This document shows positions 53,401-62,507 of a stretch of DNA of 64,000 bases, in pieces. How positions within the stretch are numbered: position 1 is the stretch's first letter; every line of letters begins with the position of its first letter. Source of the DNA: Clostridium lacusfryxellense (GTDB lineage: Bacteria > Bacillota > Clostridia > Clostridiales > Clostridiaceae); NCBI RefSeq assembly GCF_018861735.1, contig NZ_JAHLEB010000013.1, forward strand, positions 37,046-101,045. Direction: 5' to 3'. A model generated the notes under the pieces. The model made no database searches. It worked only from the letters and a program-made list of their open reading frames with translations, and had not been told where the DNA came from. The translations under genes were made by a program, and so were the position numbers.

Positions 53401-53641
53401 TAAGACTTTTTCCGTAAGTGACTTGAAATAAGAAGAGCAGAAACATTGAAATTCCATTTAGTAATTCTTGTTTTGTAAATGGGAAAATTCTCGTGAGCCT
53501 TCCAGGAAGGAAGGCTAGCGAACCTGATGCAGGACGCCGAATGTGAGCGATAGAGAATTTTACATGAACAAAATTTTAGAATTACTTAATGGAATTTCAC
53601 GTTTCAAACTATTATTTCAAGACACACAGGGGAAAGTCTTA
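53401..53641. repeat. Long-hairpin element, family A copy 2
   Basis: TAAGACTTTTTCC at 53400-53412 pairs with GGGGAAAGTCTTA (53629-53641) using G-U pairs, CTTGAAATAA pairs with TTATTTCAAG, and GAAATTCCATT pairs with AATGGAATTTC. AAAATTCTC (53484-53492) pairs with GAGAATTTT (53553-53561). The apex has GCCTTCC/GGAAGGC (53497-53515) around AGGAA. It ends six bases beyond the rqcH stop codon. Nothing else coding was seen in 53147-53646. Confidence 0.83.
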
Positions 53642-53646
53642 CTAGG

Positions 53647-55380
53647 CTATTCAACTCTTTGTAAAGTACTCTCAATTGGAGTTACATATATAGTTTTGTT
53701 TGTAGAGTATATAACCATTCCAGGTTTTGCACCAGATGGTTTCTTAACATTTCTGACCTGTGTATAATCAACAGGTACGCTTGATGAATTTTGTGATTTA
53801 CTAAAATATGCAGATAAATTACCAGCCTCGAGTAGTGTAGTTTCTGGTATATCACCAATATGTTTTATAATAACATGGGAACCTGGTATATCCTTTGTGT
53901 GTAGCCACATGTCATTTTTGTTAGCGAGTTTTAGTGTCAAAAGATCATTTTGAATATTATTCCTACCAACATAGATGTCAATGCCTTCACTTGATATAAA
54001 GTGCATAGGTTTAGTTGGTTTGGCTTTTTTAGATTTACCGTGTTTTTTAATTGTAATATATTCAGTTTCTATTAATTCATTTTTAATATCTTCAATTCCA
54101 TTATAGTTTTCTACATTTATTATATTAGTGAGAACAGAATGAAGATATTGTAATTCATTATTAGTGAGATTCATTTGAACTAATGCCATTTCTTCTGCTA
54201 TCTTAAATTTATTATATTTTTTGTAATAATATTGGACATTCTGTGATGGAGTTTTATGCTCATCAAGTTTTATTTCAATATTTTCACCATTTTCGCTATA
54301 ATAATTTACAAGACTTGCAATCTTGTCACCTTTTTTAAGTGAGTATATATTGGCTGTTAGGAGTTCGCCATGTAGTTTATAGGTACCTTTATTTTCGCAA
54401 TCATTTAAAGTTTGTGTAAGTATCCTTACTTTCTTATCGCAACGACTTATATTATTGTTTACTATTTTTTGAAGGTTTGAGCTTTTTGCATTTAACCTAT
54501 CATGTTTATCTTTGCGAAAGTAAAAATCTTCTATTAGCTTAGATGGTGAATCGTATTTTTCTATTTCACAATCTTTAAGTGAAGTAAGCTCAACAGAATG
54601 AAAATCTTTTAGTTTGCCATTCATGGCGTATGTAGCTAAAAAAACATTTTTAGACATGTTATTAAATACTCCAACTGTAAAATCATAAATATTTTGAGAA
54701 TGATCTAAATCAAAATCAGTATATTTAGCACGATACCTATAAACAAGTTCTGATGATAGGTTAGAACTTACTCCTGTGAAGGTGCCAGTGAAAAACTTTT
54801 CACCAAGCTCTATATCTTTATCAGTTATGTATTTATAAAATTCATCATAACTAAAGTTAAAAGCATCTAGTTTTGTGGAAGCAGGGGGGTAGATATATTC
54901 TACTCCTGTGTATAGTACACGATAACTATTGACGTCTGAGCTAACATGCTTAATGCTATCCATGATTATGTTATCGCGTGTACGAACTAAACTAATATTA
55001 CTGTGTCTACCCATTATTTCAATAATTAAGGAATACACACTATCAAATCCTAGTTCATCACTGGATTTAAAGTCGATAATTAGCAATCTATCTGAATTTA
55101 GTTGTCTTACATCTAAGACAGTAGCAGTATTTAAATATTTTCTTAAAACCATACAAAATTTAGGGGCTTGTATTGGGTTCTGTTTATTAAATTCTGTAAA
55201 ATGAATTCTAGGATAATTTGCACTTGAACATATTAATAATTTATATATTTTTCTATTTTTTTTAAAACTTAATATAACTTCATCCTTTTCGGGTTGAGTT
55301 ACTTTATCAACTCTACAATCTATGATTATATCTTTTATTTCCTCAACGAGGCTAGATAAATAAATTCCATCTAATGCCAT
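53647..55380 (-). CDS. rqcH: Ribosome quality control factor RqcH (NFACT, formerly FbpA)
   Basis: RqcH binds obstructed 50S subunits and recruits tRNA-Ala to add C-terminal Ala tails that mark nascent chains for degradation. The 577-residue protein has NFACT-N (ALDGIYLSSLVEEI...RIHFT), IIEIMGRHSNISLV, a central coiled-coil arm (residues about 270-420) and NFACT-R with GIDIYVGRNNIQND and WLHTKDIPGSHVII. The ATG at 55380 is the family start and is preceded by AAAGGATGA. It diverges from dapF; its partner YlmH is also in the window. Confidence 0.93.
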   Translation of the reverse strand: MALDGIYLSSLVEEIKDIIIDCRVDKVTQPEKDEVILSFKKNRKIYKLLICSSANYPRIHFTEFNKQNPIQAPKFCMVLRKYLNTATVLDVRQLNSDRLLIIDFKSSDELGFDSVYSLIIEIMGRHSNISLVRTRDNIIMDSIKHVSSDVNSYRVLYTGVEYIYPPASTKLDAFNFSYDEFYKYITDKDIELGEKFFTGTFTGVSSNLSSELVYRYRAKYTDFDLDHSQNIYDFTVGVFNNMSKNVFLATYAMNGKLKDFHSVELTSLKDCEIEKYDSPSKLIEDFYFRKDKHDRLNAKSSNLQKIVNNNISRCDKKVRILTQTLNDCENKGTYKLHGELLTANIYSLKKGDKIASLVNYYSENGENIEIKLDEHKTPSQNVQYYYKKYNKFKIAEEMALVQMNLTNNELQYLHSVLTNIINVENYNGIEDIKNELIETEYITIKKHGKSKKAKPTKPMHFISSEGIDIYVGRNNIQNDLLTLKLANKNDMWLHTKDIPGSHVIIKHIGDIPETTLLEAGNLSAYFSKSQNSSSVPVDYTQVRNVKKPSGAKPGMVIYSTNKTIYVTPIESTLQRVE

Positions 55381-55553
55381 ATATATCATCCTTTCCTTCT
55401 AAAATGTCGTAAAAATTTATAAATTTGAATTTATGCCTTGCAAATAATACTATATATAATATACTACTATTAACATAAACTATTATTAATAGTATACCAT
55501 TAAAGAAAATTATTGAAAAGTAAGTCATGTTGGTAGCGAGGGGGAACAATTGT

Positions 55554-56384
55554 ATGGAATTTATAAATTTCACAAAAATGCAAGGAACAGGAAATGATTT
55601 TATAGTTATTGAGGATTTAGAAGGTAAATATAATGATCTATCGGAAATTTCGAGCAAACTTTGTGATAGACATTTTGGAATAGGTGCTGATGGAATTTTA
55701 GTAGTTAGAAAAAGTAATATAGCTGATATACAAATGATAATTATTAATTCTGATGGTTCTTATGCATCAATGTGTGGTAATGGCATAAGATGTTTCGCTA
55801 AATATATTTGGGAAAAAAAATATGTGGCGAGTAATACAATAAAAATTGAAACTGGCGATGGTGTAAAGATTGCAAGTATAAATGTTAAAGAGGGATCTGC
55901 GAAGAGCGTAACTATTAATATGGGGAAATATAATTTTGAACCTAAAAGTATTCCAGCCTTAGCGCCCAATGAAATAATAAATCAAAAATTAGAGGTTGAT
56001 AATAAAGAATATTATATTACTTCAATGCTTATGGGTGTGCCACATACTATTGTATTTGGTAGTCATAATGATTTTGAAACCCAGGAAGGTAAGTCTATTG
56101 AAAATAACCGTTTATTCCCAAAAGGCACAAACGTAAATTTTTGTGAAGTGTTAGATAGACATACAATAAAAGTTAAAACATGGGAAAGGGGCGCAGGACC
56201 AACTTTAGCTTGTGGTACTGGTAGTTGTGCGTCAGTAGTTGCAGCTAACAGATTAGGCTATGTTGAAGGTAAAGTAACGGTATATGTTCCTGGAGGAGCA
56301 CTAAATATAGAAATTGTTAAAGATGAGGTTCTTATGGAAGGGCCTGCGGAATTGACTTTCGATGGAAAATTTTTTCTAAGTTAA
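55554..56384 (+). CDS. dapF: Diaminopimelate epimerase DapF
   Basis: DapF converts LL-DAP to meso-DAP for peptidoglycan and lysine synthesis. The 276-residue protein starts MEFINFTKMQGTGNDFIVI. The two catalytic cysteines are in SMCGNGIRC (C74) and LACGTGSCAS (C220). ATG 55554 follows GAGGGGG at 55538-55544; an upstream ATG at 55527 is too early. Its presence agrees with the DNPR motif of MurE. It is divergent from rqcH. Confidence 0.96.
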   Translation: MEFINFTKMQGTGNDFIVIEDLEGKYNDLSEISSKLCDRHFGIGADGILVVRKSNIADIQMIIINSDGSYASMCGNGIRCFAKYIWEKKYVASNTIKIETGDGVKIASINVKEGSAKSVTINMGKYNFEPKSIPALAPNEIINQKLEVDNKEYYITSMLMGVPHTIVFGSHNDFETQEGKSIENNRLFPKGTNVNFCEVLDRHTIKVKTWERGAGPTLACGTGSCASVVAANRLGYVEGKVTVYVPGGALNIEIVKDEVLMEGPAELTFDGKFFLS

Positions 56385-56392
56385 AATTAATG

Positions 56393-56425
56393 CAACTGTC
56401 TATTTTAATAGGCGGTTGTTTTTTT
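56393..56425 (+). terminator. Intrinsic terminator after dapF
   Basis: CAACTGTCTATT (56393-56404) pairs with AATAGGCGGTTG (56407-56418) with two G-U pairs, followed by a T run of seven. Confidence 0.82.
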
Positions 56426-56526
56426 ATTTAATTTATTCCATAAAAGTGAATAGAATTACTAAAAGTGACCATGCTTACAAATAGGATGGCTGTTTAAAAG
56501 TTTGCGAATAAGGAAAGGTAAAATGT

Positions 56527-58206
56527 ATGAAAAAAAATTTACTCAAATTATTATTAGAAAGAGACTTAATAACCTCACAAGTCTACAAAGATGTTCAAGA
56601 ATCTTCAATTAAACAAAATTGTAGTGAAGAACAAATAATTCTACGAAATGATAAAATAGATCTAAATCAGCTTATAACTATAATTGAAAATGAGTTTAAT
56701 ATACATTATATTGATTTAGAATCTAAATATGAAAAAAATGGAGCATTTAATTTAATATCAAAAGAAGTTGCAAAAAGACATAATTTGATACCGTTTTATG
56801 ACAATGACAATCAGGTCTATGTGGCTTTCTCAAACCCTTTTGATATTAAGGTAATTGATGAGCTGAAATTTATTACAAATAAAAGAATTAAAGTATTTTT
56901 TGCTTTAGGAACTGATATCACGTGCTCTATAGAAAATTGTTATGGAAAACAAATTGTTGATGTAGCAGTTGAAGAAATGAAAAAAGAATACATATTAGAG
57001 GAAGAGTTGAAAAATGAAGAGCTGAAGGAGGCACTATCTACTGAGAATGCTCCTGTTATAAGGATAACAAACTCTTTACTAAAGAGGGCTGTAAATGCAG
57101 AAGCTAGCGATATTCATCTAGAACCTTTTAAACTTTCAGCGATTATACGAATGAGAGTTGATGGCATACTAAAAGAAATAAACCAAATTCCAAGTAATGT
57201 GTATAAATCATTGTGTACAAGAGTGAAAATTATGGCGAATATGGATATTGCAACAAAACTTATTCCTCTAGATGGAAAGATTACAGAAAATATAGATGGA
57301 GTAGATTACGATTTTAGGGTATCCTCCTTGCCAACTATGTATGGTGAAAAATTAGTTATTAGGGTTTTGTACAAAGCGGAGAGATTTATTAATTTAGATT
57401 CATTGGGATTTAGTGAAGACAAAGTTATTCTTCTAAGGGATACATTAAAACTTTCTCATGGAATGATAATAGTCTCAGGGCCTACAGGAAGTGGAAAGTC
57501 TACAACCTTATATGCATTACTAAATGAAATCAATAGTAAAAGCAAAAATATTATTACTATAGAAGACCCAATAGAATATAATATGCCTAGAATTAATCAA
57601 GTAAATGTTAATAATAAAGCTGGACTTACTTTTTCAACAGGCCTTAGAAGCATTTTGCGGCAAGATCCTGATATAATCATGATCGGTGAGATTCGTGATG
57701 AGGAAACTGCACGAATTGCTGTTAGGGCATCAATAACAGGTCATTTGGTGTTGTCAACTTTGCACACAAACGATTCGGCTGCTTCTATATCAAGACTAAT
57801 AGATATGGGGATTCCGTCGTATTTAGTTGCAGATTCATTGGTTGTAGTTTTGGCGCAGAGACTAGTTAGAAAATTATGCTCATTTTGTAAACTGCAATAT
57901 GAGATTATAGGGAAGGAATTTGAGCGATTAGGATTTAATAGTGGAGAAAAAACATATAAAGCTGTTGGATGTAGTAAGTGTAATGAAACTGGATATAAAG
58001 GGAGAACTGTTATATATGAATTATTAAGAATAGACAGTAATCATAGAACTATTATAGCAAGAAGTGGGATAAGTGATGAGCTTTGGGCATACTGCAATGA
58101 AAAAAAATTTGGATCATTTATGGATAGTTGTAGGTCTTGTGTAATTAACGGAATAACCTCAATAGAAGAATTCGAGGAGGCTACTTATAGTTATAATTAC
58201 AAATAA
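56527..58206 (+). CDS. pilB: Type IV pilus/type II secretion assembly ATPase (PilB/GspE)
   Basis: The cytoplasmic hexameric motor that drives pilin assembly. The 559-residue protein has an N-terminal T2SSE-N domain (residues 1-150), then GPTGSGKSTTLYALL (Walker A, near residue 318), ITIEDPIEY, RQDPDIIMIGEIRDEETA (Asp box/Walker B), TGHLVLSTLHTND (His box) and the zinc-binding pairs CSFC and CSKC found in extension ATPases rather than PilT. It heads a nine-gene pilus-like operon ending at 62930. Confidence 0.94.
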   Translation: MKKNLLKLLLERDLITSQVYKDVQESSIKQNCSEEQIILRNDKIDLNQLITIIENEFNIHYIDLESKYEKNGAFNLISKEVAKRHNLIPFYDNDNQVYVAFSNPFDIKVIDELKFITNKRIKVFFALGTDITCSIENCYGKQIVDVAVEEMKKEYILEEELKNEELKEALSTENAPVIRITNSLLKRAVNAEASDIHLEPFKLSAIIRMRVDGILKEINQIPSNVYKSLCTRVKIMANMDIATKLIPLDGKITENIDGVDYDFRVSSLPTMYGEKLVIRVLYKAERFINLDSLGFSEDKVILLRDTLKLSHGMIIVSGPTGSGKSTTLYALLNEINSKSKNIITIEDPIEYNMPRINQVNVNNKAGLTFSTGLRSILRQDPDIIMIGEIRDEETARIAVRASITGHLVLSTLHTNDSAASISRLIDMGIPSYLVADSLVVVLAQRLVRKLCSFCKLQYEIIGKEFERLGFNSGEKTYKAVGCSKCNETGYKGRTVIYELLRIDSNHRTIIARSGISDELWAYCNEKKFGSFMDSCRSCVINGITSIEEFEEATYSYNYK

Positions 58207-58244
58207 GAAACATAGAAAATCGCCAGGGATAGGTGAGATAGAAT

Positions 58245-59441
58245 ATGAGGTATAAATACATAGCAAAAACAATAAATGGAACTTTATTAAAAGATAGTTT
58301 TGATTGTGAAAGCATAGAAGAATTAGCGCTCTATTTACGTGAAAAAGAATTATATTTAGTAAAATCCACCATAATTAAAAAAATAAATACAAATTCTAGA
58401 AGACCTAATCAAAAAACCATATCTATATTTTGCAAGCAATTCTCAGTATGTTTAAGATCGGGCATACCCATATGTGATATCCTAAATTTACTCTATGAGC
58501 AAATGCTTCATAAGGCCATAAAAAAGAGTCTTATTAGTATTAGAGAAAATGTTCAAAAGGGTAATTCACTCTGTGCAAGTATGAAGAAAACTACAAATGT
58601 GTACCCTGATTTTATGATTAATATGATTTACTTGGGAGAAGAAAGTGGAAAACTTGATATAATTCTAGAAGAATTATCAAAGTATTATGAGAAAGAACAT
58701 AAGTTATTAAAAAAATTTACTAACTCTATGATTTATCCTTGCACGGTATTTATAACATTAATGATAGTATCATTGTTTTTACTTATAAAGGTGATACCTA
58801 TATTTATTGTAAACTTGAATTCATTTGGTGCGGAAATTCCATTAATAACAAGATTAGTTATAGGATCTAGCAACTTCGCACGTAGCAATTTGTTGTGGAT
58901 TTTAATAGTAATCTTAATTTTGATTTCAGTTTTTATGAAATATATTAAAACTCAAAGTGGGAGGTTTATTTTCGATAAGTTTAAATTCATTTGCCCAATA
59001 TTCGGTCCAGTGTATAAACGTCTTATATATACGAGATTTTCAAGAGGACTTAATATATTACTAAGTAGCGGAGTTGGATTACTAAGGACTTTTGAAATTA
59101 TTAATGATGTTATTGAAAACAAATATTTTAAGCTAAGGCTTAAAAGTGTTTCTAACGATATAAAAAAAGGGAAAGATTTAGCTAGTTCACTAAATGCGAT
59201 GAATCTATTTCCACAATTTTTTGTAGCCATGATAAAAATAGGGGAAGAGACTGGTAATTTAGATGGAATGTTTTTAACTGCAGCTGATATATTCTATGAA
59301 GACGCGCAGGAGAATGTAGAGAAAGCAACAGTACTGTTAGAACCAATTATGATAATTTTTTTAGGAATTATGATTGGAACAATTGTATTAGCAGTTATGT
59401 TGCCAATGCTCAGTGTTATGGACTCGGCAGGTAAATTCTAA
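58245..59441 (+). CDS. pilC: Type IV pilus/type II secretion platform protein (PilC/GspF)
   Basis: The inner-membrane platform on which pilins are assembled. The 398-residue protein contains two GspF domains, the first with FCKQFSVCLRSGIPICDIL and GEESGKLDIILEELSKYYE, the second with RFSRGLNILLSSGVGLLRTFEI and KIGEETGNLDGMFLTAADIF, and three membrane helices. It overlaps the next prepilin gene by one base and is preceded by pilB. Confidence 0.93.
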   Translation: MRYKYIAKTINGTLLKDSFDCESIEELALYLREKELYLVKSTIIKKINTNSRRPNQKTISIFCKQFSVCLRSGIPICDILNLLYEQMLHKAIKKSLISIRENVQKGNSLCASMKKTTNVYPDFMINMIYLGEESGKLDIILEELSKYYEKEHKLLKKFTNSMIYPCTVFITLMIVSLFLLIKVIPIFIVNLNSFGAEIPLITRLVIGSSNFARSNLLWILIVILILISVFMKYIKTQSGRFIFDKFKFICPIFGPVYKRLIYTRFSRGLNILLSSGVGLLRTFEIINDVIENKYFKLRLKSVSNDIKKGKDLASSLNAMNLFPQFFVAMIKIGEETGNLDGMFLTAADIFYEDAQENVEKATVLLEPIMIIFLGIMIGTIVLAVMLPMLSVMDSAGKF

Positions 59442-59908
59442 TGGTATTTAAGATGGAAAGGAAATTTATTCGTAAAGGATTTACATTAATTGAGTTAACG
59501 GTAGCTATAGCTATTATAGGCATTATAACATCGTGTAGTGCACTTACATATAAATATTATAAAGAATTACAAAACAAAATGGATGCGAATTATTACTGTA
59601 ATGCAGTAGTTAGTTTTATTAATAACTCAAAAATGTACTGTAGGGAAAAATCTTGTAGTGCTGTCATAACTTTTGATATACCAGGGAATATTATAAAATT
59701 AGATGTAGGAACTAAAACAGTAAGTAAAATAATACTCTTAAATAAAATAACCCTAGATAATGTTACTGGGACTCAGGTTGATAATGACATTCTAATTGAC
59801 AAGATGGGATATACAAGTGATTCTGGAACAATAACATTGAGAGATAACAACCTAGTATATTATAAAATTACAATGGGAGTTGGTACTGCATATGTTGAAA
59901 ACAAATAA
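59441..59908 (+). CDS. Type IV prepilin-like protein 1
   Basis: A 155-residue protein with a class III signal: RKGFTLIELTVAIAIIGIITS, in which cleavage after Gly and the Glu at mature position 5 are intact. The hydrophobic helix is followed by a small beta domain with two close cysteine-containing stretches. It is the first of four pilin-like genes in the operon and could be the major pilin or a pseudopilin of GspG/H type. It starts on the last base of the pilC stop. Confidence 0.88.
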   Translation: MVFKMERKFIRKGFTLIELTVAIAIIGIITSCSALTYKYYKELQNKMDANYYCNAVVSFINNSKMYCREKSCSAVITFDIPGNIIKLDVGTKTVSKIILLNKITLDNVTGTQVDNDILIDKMGYTSDSGTITLRDNNLVYYKITMGVGTAYVENK

Positions 59909-60335
59909 AAGGGCGTTTACATTAGTGGAAGTATTATGTAGCCTTGCAGTATTTTCTATCATTTTCGTTTGCATGATGTCATATGAGGCGACGTCGCTCA
60001 ATATGAAAAAGGATATCAAAACTGTAAATAATGATGTTCTCTTAATGGAAAACTTAAAAAATAACATTATATACTCTATGACATATGAAGATTTAAATCA
60101 ATTAATAACTAATAAAAATTTTTTCGTAAGCAAAAATAATATTACGATGGATGCAAATAAAATGATAGTTAAAAATATTTTCATAAATCAAAAACCAACA
60201 TTAAATTCATACATAAAATTAACATCTACAGGAATAGATTCAAATGTTTATAAGCTGAATATTTCTTTATATTCTATCAATCCAACAGATAAATTAGAAT
60301 TACAGTGTAACTTTTATAAAGGTAAACATAGATGA
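59892..60335 (+). CDS. Type IV prepilin-like protein 2 (GspI/PilV-like)
   Basis: A 147-residue minor pilin candidate with the prepilin motif KRAFTLVEVLCSLAVFSIIFV: Ala instead of Gly precedes the cleavage site, and Glu5 is kept. The VEVLCSLAVFSI form resembles GspI/PilV proteins. ATG 59892 is chosen; the frame is open upstream to a TTG at 59880. It overlaps the 3' end of the previous gene by 17 nt and the start of the next by 4 nt. Confidence 0.82.
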   Translation: MLKTNKRAFTLVEVLCSLAVFSIIFVCMMSYEATSLNMKKDIKTVNNDVLLMENLKNNIIYSMTYEDLNQLITNKNFFVSKNNITMDANKMIVKNIFINQKPTLNSYIKLTSTGIDSNVYKLNISLYSINPTDKLELQCNFYKGKHR

Positions 60336-60775
60336 AGAAAAGAGGATTTACACTTATAGAGTTAGTAGTTGTTATGTCTTTGGCATTTTTAATGTTAGGG
60401 GTAGTGGGAAACATACTTACATCATATGTGAAAGGCTATAAAAATAGTTTATTGCAAAGCAATGGATTTAATTATTTAAACAGTGCAATAGTAATGATAG
60501 ACTCTGAAGTGAATCAATATGCAAGTGATGTGAAAACTGATGGGAATATTATTAATATAGTTTGCTACAAAGGAAATAGTCCTAAAAATATAAAATCAGT
60601 AAATGGGAACATTATTGTTTCTACAAACGTTGGTAATAATTATTATACAAATATAATAATGAAAGAGGTTAAAGATTTTACAGCTATAAAAACAGGGAAA
60701 ATTCTTTATATTAAAATTATATGGCACAATGGTCAAAGTATTGAGAGGTGTTTAGCAATAAAAAATGCAAACTAA
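60332..60775 (+). CDS. Type IV prepilin-like protein 3 (GspJ/PilW-like)
   Basis: A 147-residue protein with the canonical prepilin start KKRGFTLIELVVVMSLAFLML. The remaining part is a small beta-rich domain with one Cys pair region (NIVCYK, ERCLAI). The short leader, Gly-Phe cleavage site and Glu5 are intact. It lies third in the pilin run and overlaps genes on both sides, so it is most likely a minor pilin of the tip complex. Confidence 0.82.
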   Translation: MKKRGFTLIELVVVMSLAFLMLGVVGNILTSYVKGYKNSLLQSNGFNYLNSAIVMIDSEVNQYASDVKTDGNIINIVCYKGNSPKNIKSVNGNIIVSTNVGNNYYTNIIMKEVKDFTAIKTGKILYIKIIWHNGQSIERCLAIKNAN

Positions 60776-61193
60776 AAAGGGATTTATATTAATTTATACG
60801 CTTTTAGTGGGAATTATTTGTTTGATTATCACGATGTACATATTTGATATTCAGATGTCAGAAATAAAGTATTCTACAAGCAATAAAAGATATGTATTAA
60901 TGGATGATAACTATCAAAGGGACAAAGAATATTTAATGACTTTGTTTTCTACATATATTGATACAAATAAAGTAGAAATAAAAAGGCTTACAATAACTAC
61001 CTTTTTTCATGATATAACAGGTTCTGTTGTAAGTTATCAAGGAGCTAAAGTTACTTATAATAATACAACAAATGAATTTGTTTTTGCAACACCTTACGAT
61101 ATTAATGCATATAGAAATGATTATTATAAGTTAGAAACACTTAATGAAGATTTTAAAATGGTATTTAAAAAAACATTATATAGTAATAGGTAA
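60765..61193 (+). CDS. Pilin-like protein 4 lacking Glu5 (PilX/GspK-like)
   Basis: A 142-residue protein beginning MQTKKGFILIYTLLVGIICLI. It has a short basic leader, Gly-Phe junction and hydrophobic helix but no glutamate at mature position 5, the hallmark of GspK/PilX tip-initiating minor pilins. It completes an H/I/J/K-like set. It overlaps the preceding gene by 11 nt and lies 10 nt before the PilM-like gene. Confidence 0.75.
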   Translation: MQTKKGFILIYTLLVGIICLIITMYIFDIQMSEIKYSTSNKRYVLMDDNYQRDKEYLMTLFSTYIDTNKVEIKRLTITTFFHDITGSVVSYQGAKVTYNNTTNEFVFATPYDINAYRNDYYKLETLNEDFKMVFKKTLYSNR

Positions 61194-61203
61194 GGAGGGG
61201 AAA

Positions 61204-61980
61204 ATGAAATTTAGAAAAAATATGTTTCTAGAGGTTTCGACTCAAAGAATTTCGGGTGTAGAATTTTCTAAACGCACATTACTAAATAGAGTGGTTAATA
61301 TCGCTAAAGGAAATTCGTATTGTAGGGATTCACCCGATATAAAAGATTTTAAGATAGATATAAAAAACAAAAACTTGTATGTTCTTGTTGAGGGAGAAGC
61401 AGTATATATAAAAAAAGTAATACTACCAGTAGTTAAAAGACATTTAATTTATGACATGATTAAAAGTGAATTAAGATATTATTACAAGGACATTAATAAT
61501 ATTGCATTTACGTATAAGTTAATAAAAAAAGACAAATTCAATATGGAGATATTAGTTTTTTGCATAAAGGGAAATAGCTTAGAAATTTTAGAAAATAGTA
61601 TTAAGAATAATATTATTTTGAAAAAAGTAAATTTAATTCAATTTTGCTTTAAGTACTATTATTCCAGTAAAATTAATGTTAAAAGCTATATATTGGTATT
61701 TTACTATAATTGTAATTTGTATTTTTTAATATGTTGTGATAATGAAATTGTAGCTAATAATATTATATATATTAAAGGATTATATGAATTTAAGTTTTCA
61801 AATGTTATGAATGAATTTTTAGAGTTATATAATGATTATGCTAAATCATGCGAAAAGATCTATTATTCAAATATAAAAGAGTTAGACATAAAAGAATTTG
61901 AATATATAGAGTTACCTCACCAAATATTAGATGACATAGACAGAGAAGAATTGTTAAAATATATAATAGTAAAAGGGTAG
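61204..61980 (+). CDS. PilM-like assembly protein, divergent
   Basis: A 258-residue cytoplasmic protein with an N-terminal GspL/PilM-like strand pattern (RISGVEFSK, LYVLVEGEAVYIKKVILP) and a second half (ILVFCIKGNSLEILENSI, YILVFYYNCNLYFLICC) where actin-like PilM proteins have their second subdomain. Typical PilM nucleotide motifs are not obvious. I infer the function mainly from its place between the pilins and two bitopic PilN/PilO-like proteins. ATG 61204 has AAGGAGGGG before it; an ATG at 61144 lies inside the upstream gene. Confidence 0.6.
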   Translation: MKFRKNMFLEVSTQRISGVEFSKRTLLNRVVNIAKGNSYCRDSPDIKDFKIDIKNKNLYVLVEGEAVYIKKVILPVVKRHLIYDMIKSELRYYYKDINNIAFTYKLIKKDKFNMEILVFCIKGNSLEILENSIKNNIILKKVNLIQFCFKYYYSSKINVKSYILVFYYNCNLYFLICCDNEIVANNIIYIKGLYEFKFSNVMNEFLELYNDYAKSCEKIYYSNIKELDIKEFEYIELPHQILDDIDREELLKYIIVKG

Positions 61981-61986
61981 ATAGAT

Positions 61987-62505
61987 ATGAGGAAAAAAAC
62001 ATTCATTCCCAATTGGTATGTCGATGAAAAAAATCGAATAGAGAATAAAAAAATCAAAATAGGTATGGTGATAACATCATTTTTAATTATATTTTTAATA
62101 AGTCTAATATTTAATACCTATAATAAAATAAATCATATAAATGGTGAGATTTTAAATAAAAAAAATGATGTCATTACGGAAGATAAAAACATAACTAAAG
62201 AAAAAATTAAAAATGAAGAAAAAATAAAAAATGAAGAAAAAATAAAAAATGAAGAAAATGATAAACATAATATTATTACAATTGAAAAGTATAATAACTT
62301 TAGTAATTTTCTTGATAAAAATAATTTGAGCTACATAAGTATTATCATTACTGAGTTTAATTTAGAAATAGACATTGCAGCTAAGAGTTATGAAGAATAT
62401 ATAATGATTGTAAGATGTATTGAGAATAATTATTCAATAAAAAAATTAAGTCCAAACATTAAAAACGAAGGGAATTTTAACTTTACAGTTATATTAGAGG
62501 TATAA
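61987..62505 (+). CDS. PilN-like bitopic assembly protein with KIKNEE repeats
   Basis: A 172-residue protein with an N-terminal cytoplasmic segment (FIPNWYVDEKNRIENKK, resembling the NLLP.. leader of PilN), one membrane helix (MVITSFLIIFLISLIFN), a charged coiled-coil section containing three KIKNEE units (62203-62256), and a ferredoxin-like C-terminal domain. Topology and position after a PilM-like gene suggest PilN. The 18-bp repeats make the coiled coil length variable in principle. Confidence 0.62.
   Translation: MRKKTFIPNWYVDEKNRIENKKIKIGMVITSFLIIFLISLIFNTYNKINHINGEILNKKNDVITEDKNITKEKIKNEEKIKNEEKIKNEENDKHNIITIEKYNNFSNFLDKNNLSYISIIITEFNLEIDIAAKSYEEYIMIVRCIENNYSIKKLSPNIKNEGNFNFTVILEV
62203..62256 (+). 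repeat. Three 18-bp coding repeats in the PilN-like gene
   Basis: Three consecutive units close to AAAATAAAAAATGAAGAA encode KIKNEE three times in the coiled-coil linker. Confidence 0.9.
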
Positions 62506-62507
62506 GA

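Noticed and set aside
53543..53767. Plus-strand frame across hairpin element A2 and the rqcH 3' end
   Set aside because: It is formed by the element and the antisense of rqcH; no independent coding signal.
56426..56526. Leader of the pilus operon checked for a c-di-GMP riboswitch
   Set aside because: Such switches control pilus genes in some clostridia, but I could not find the conserved core here.
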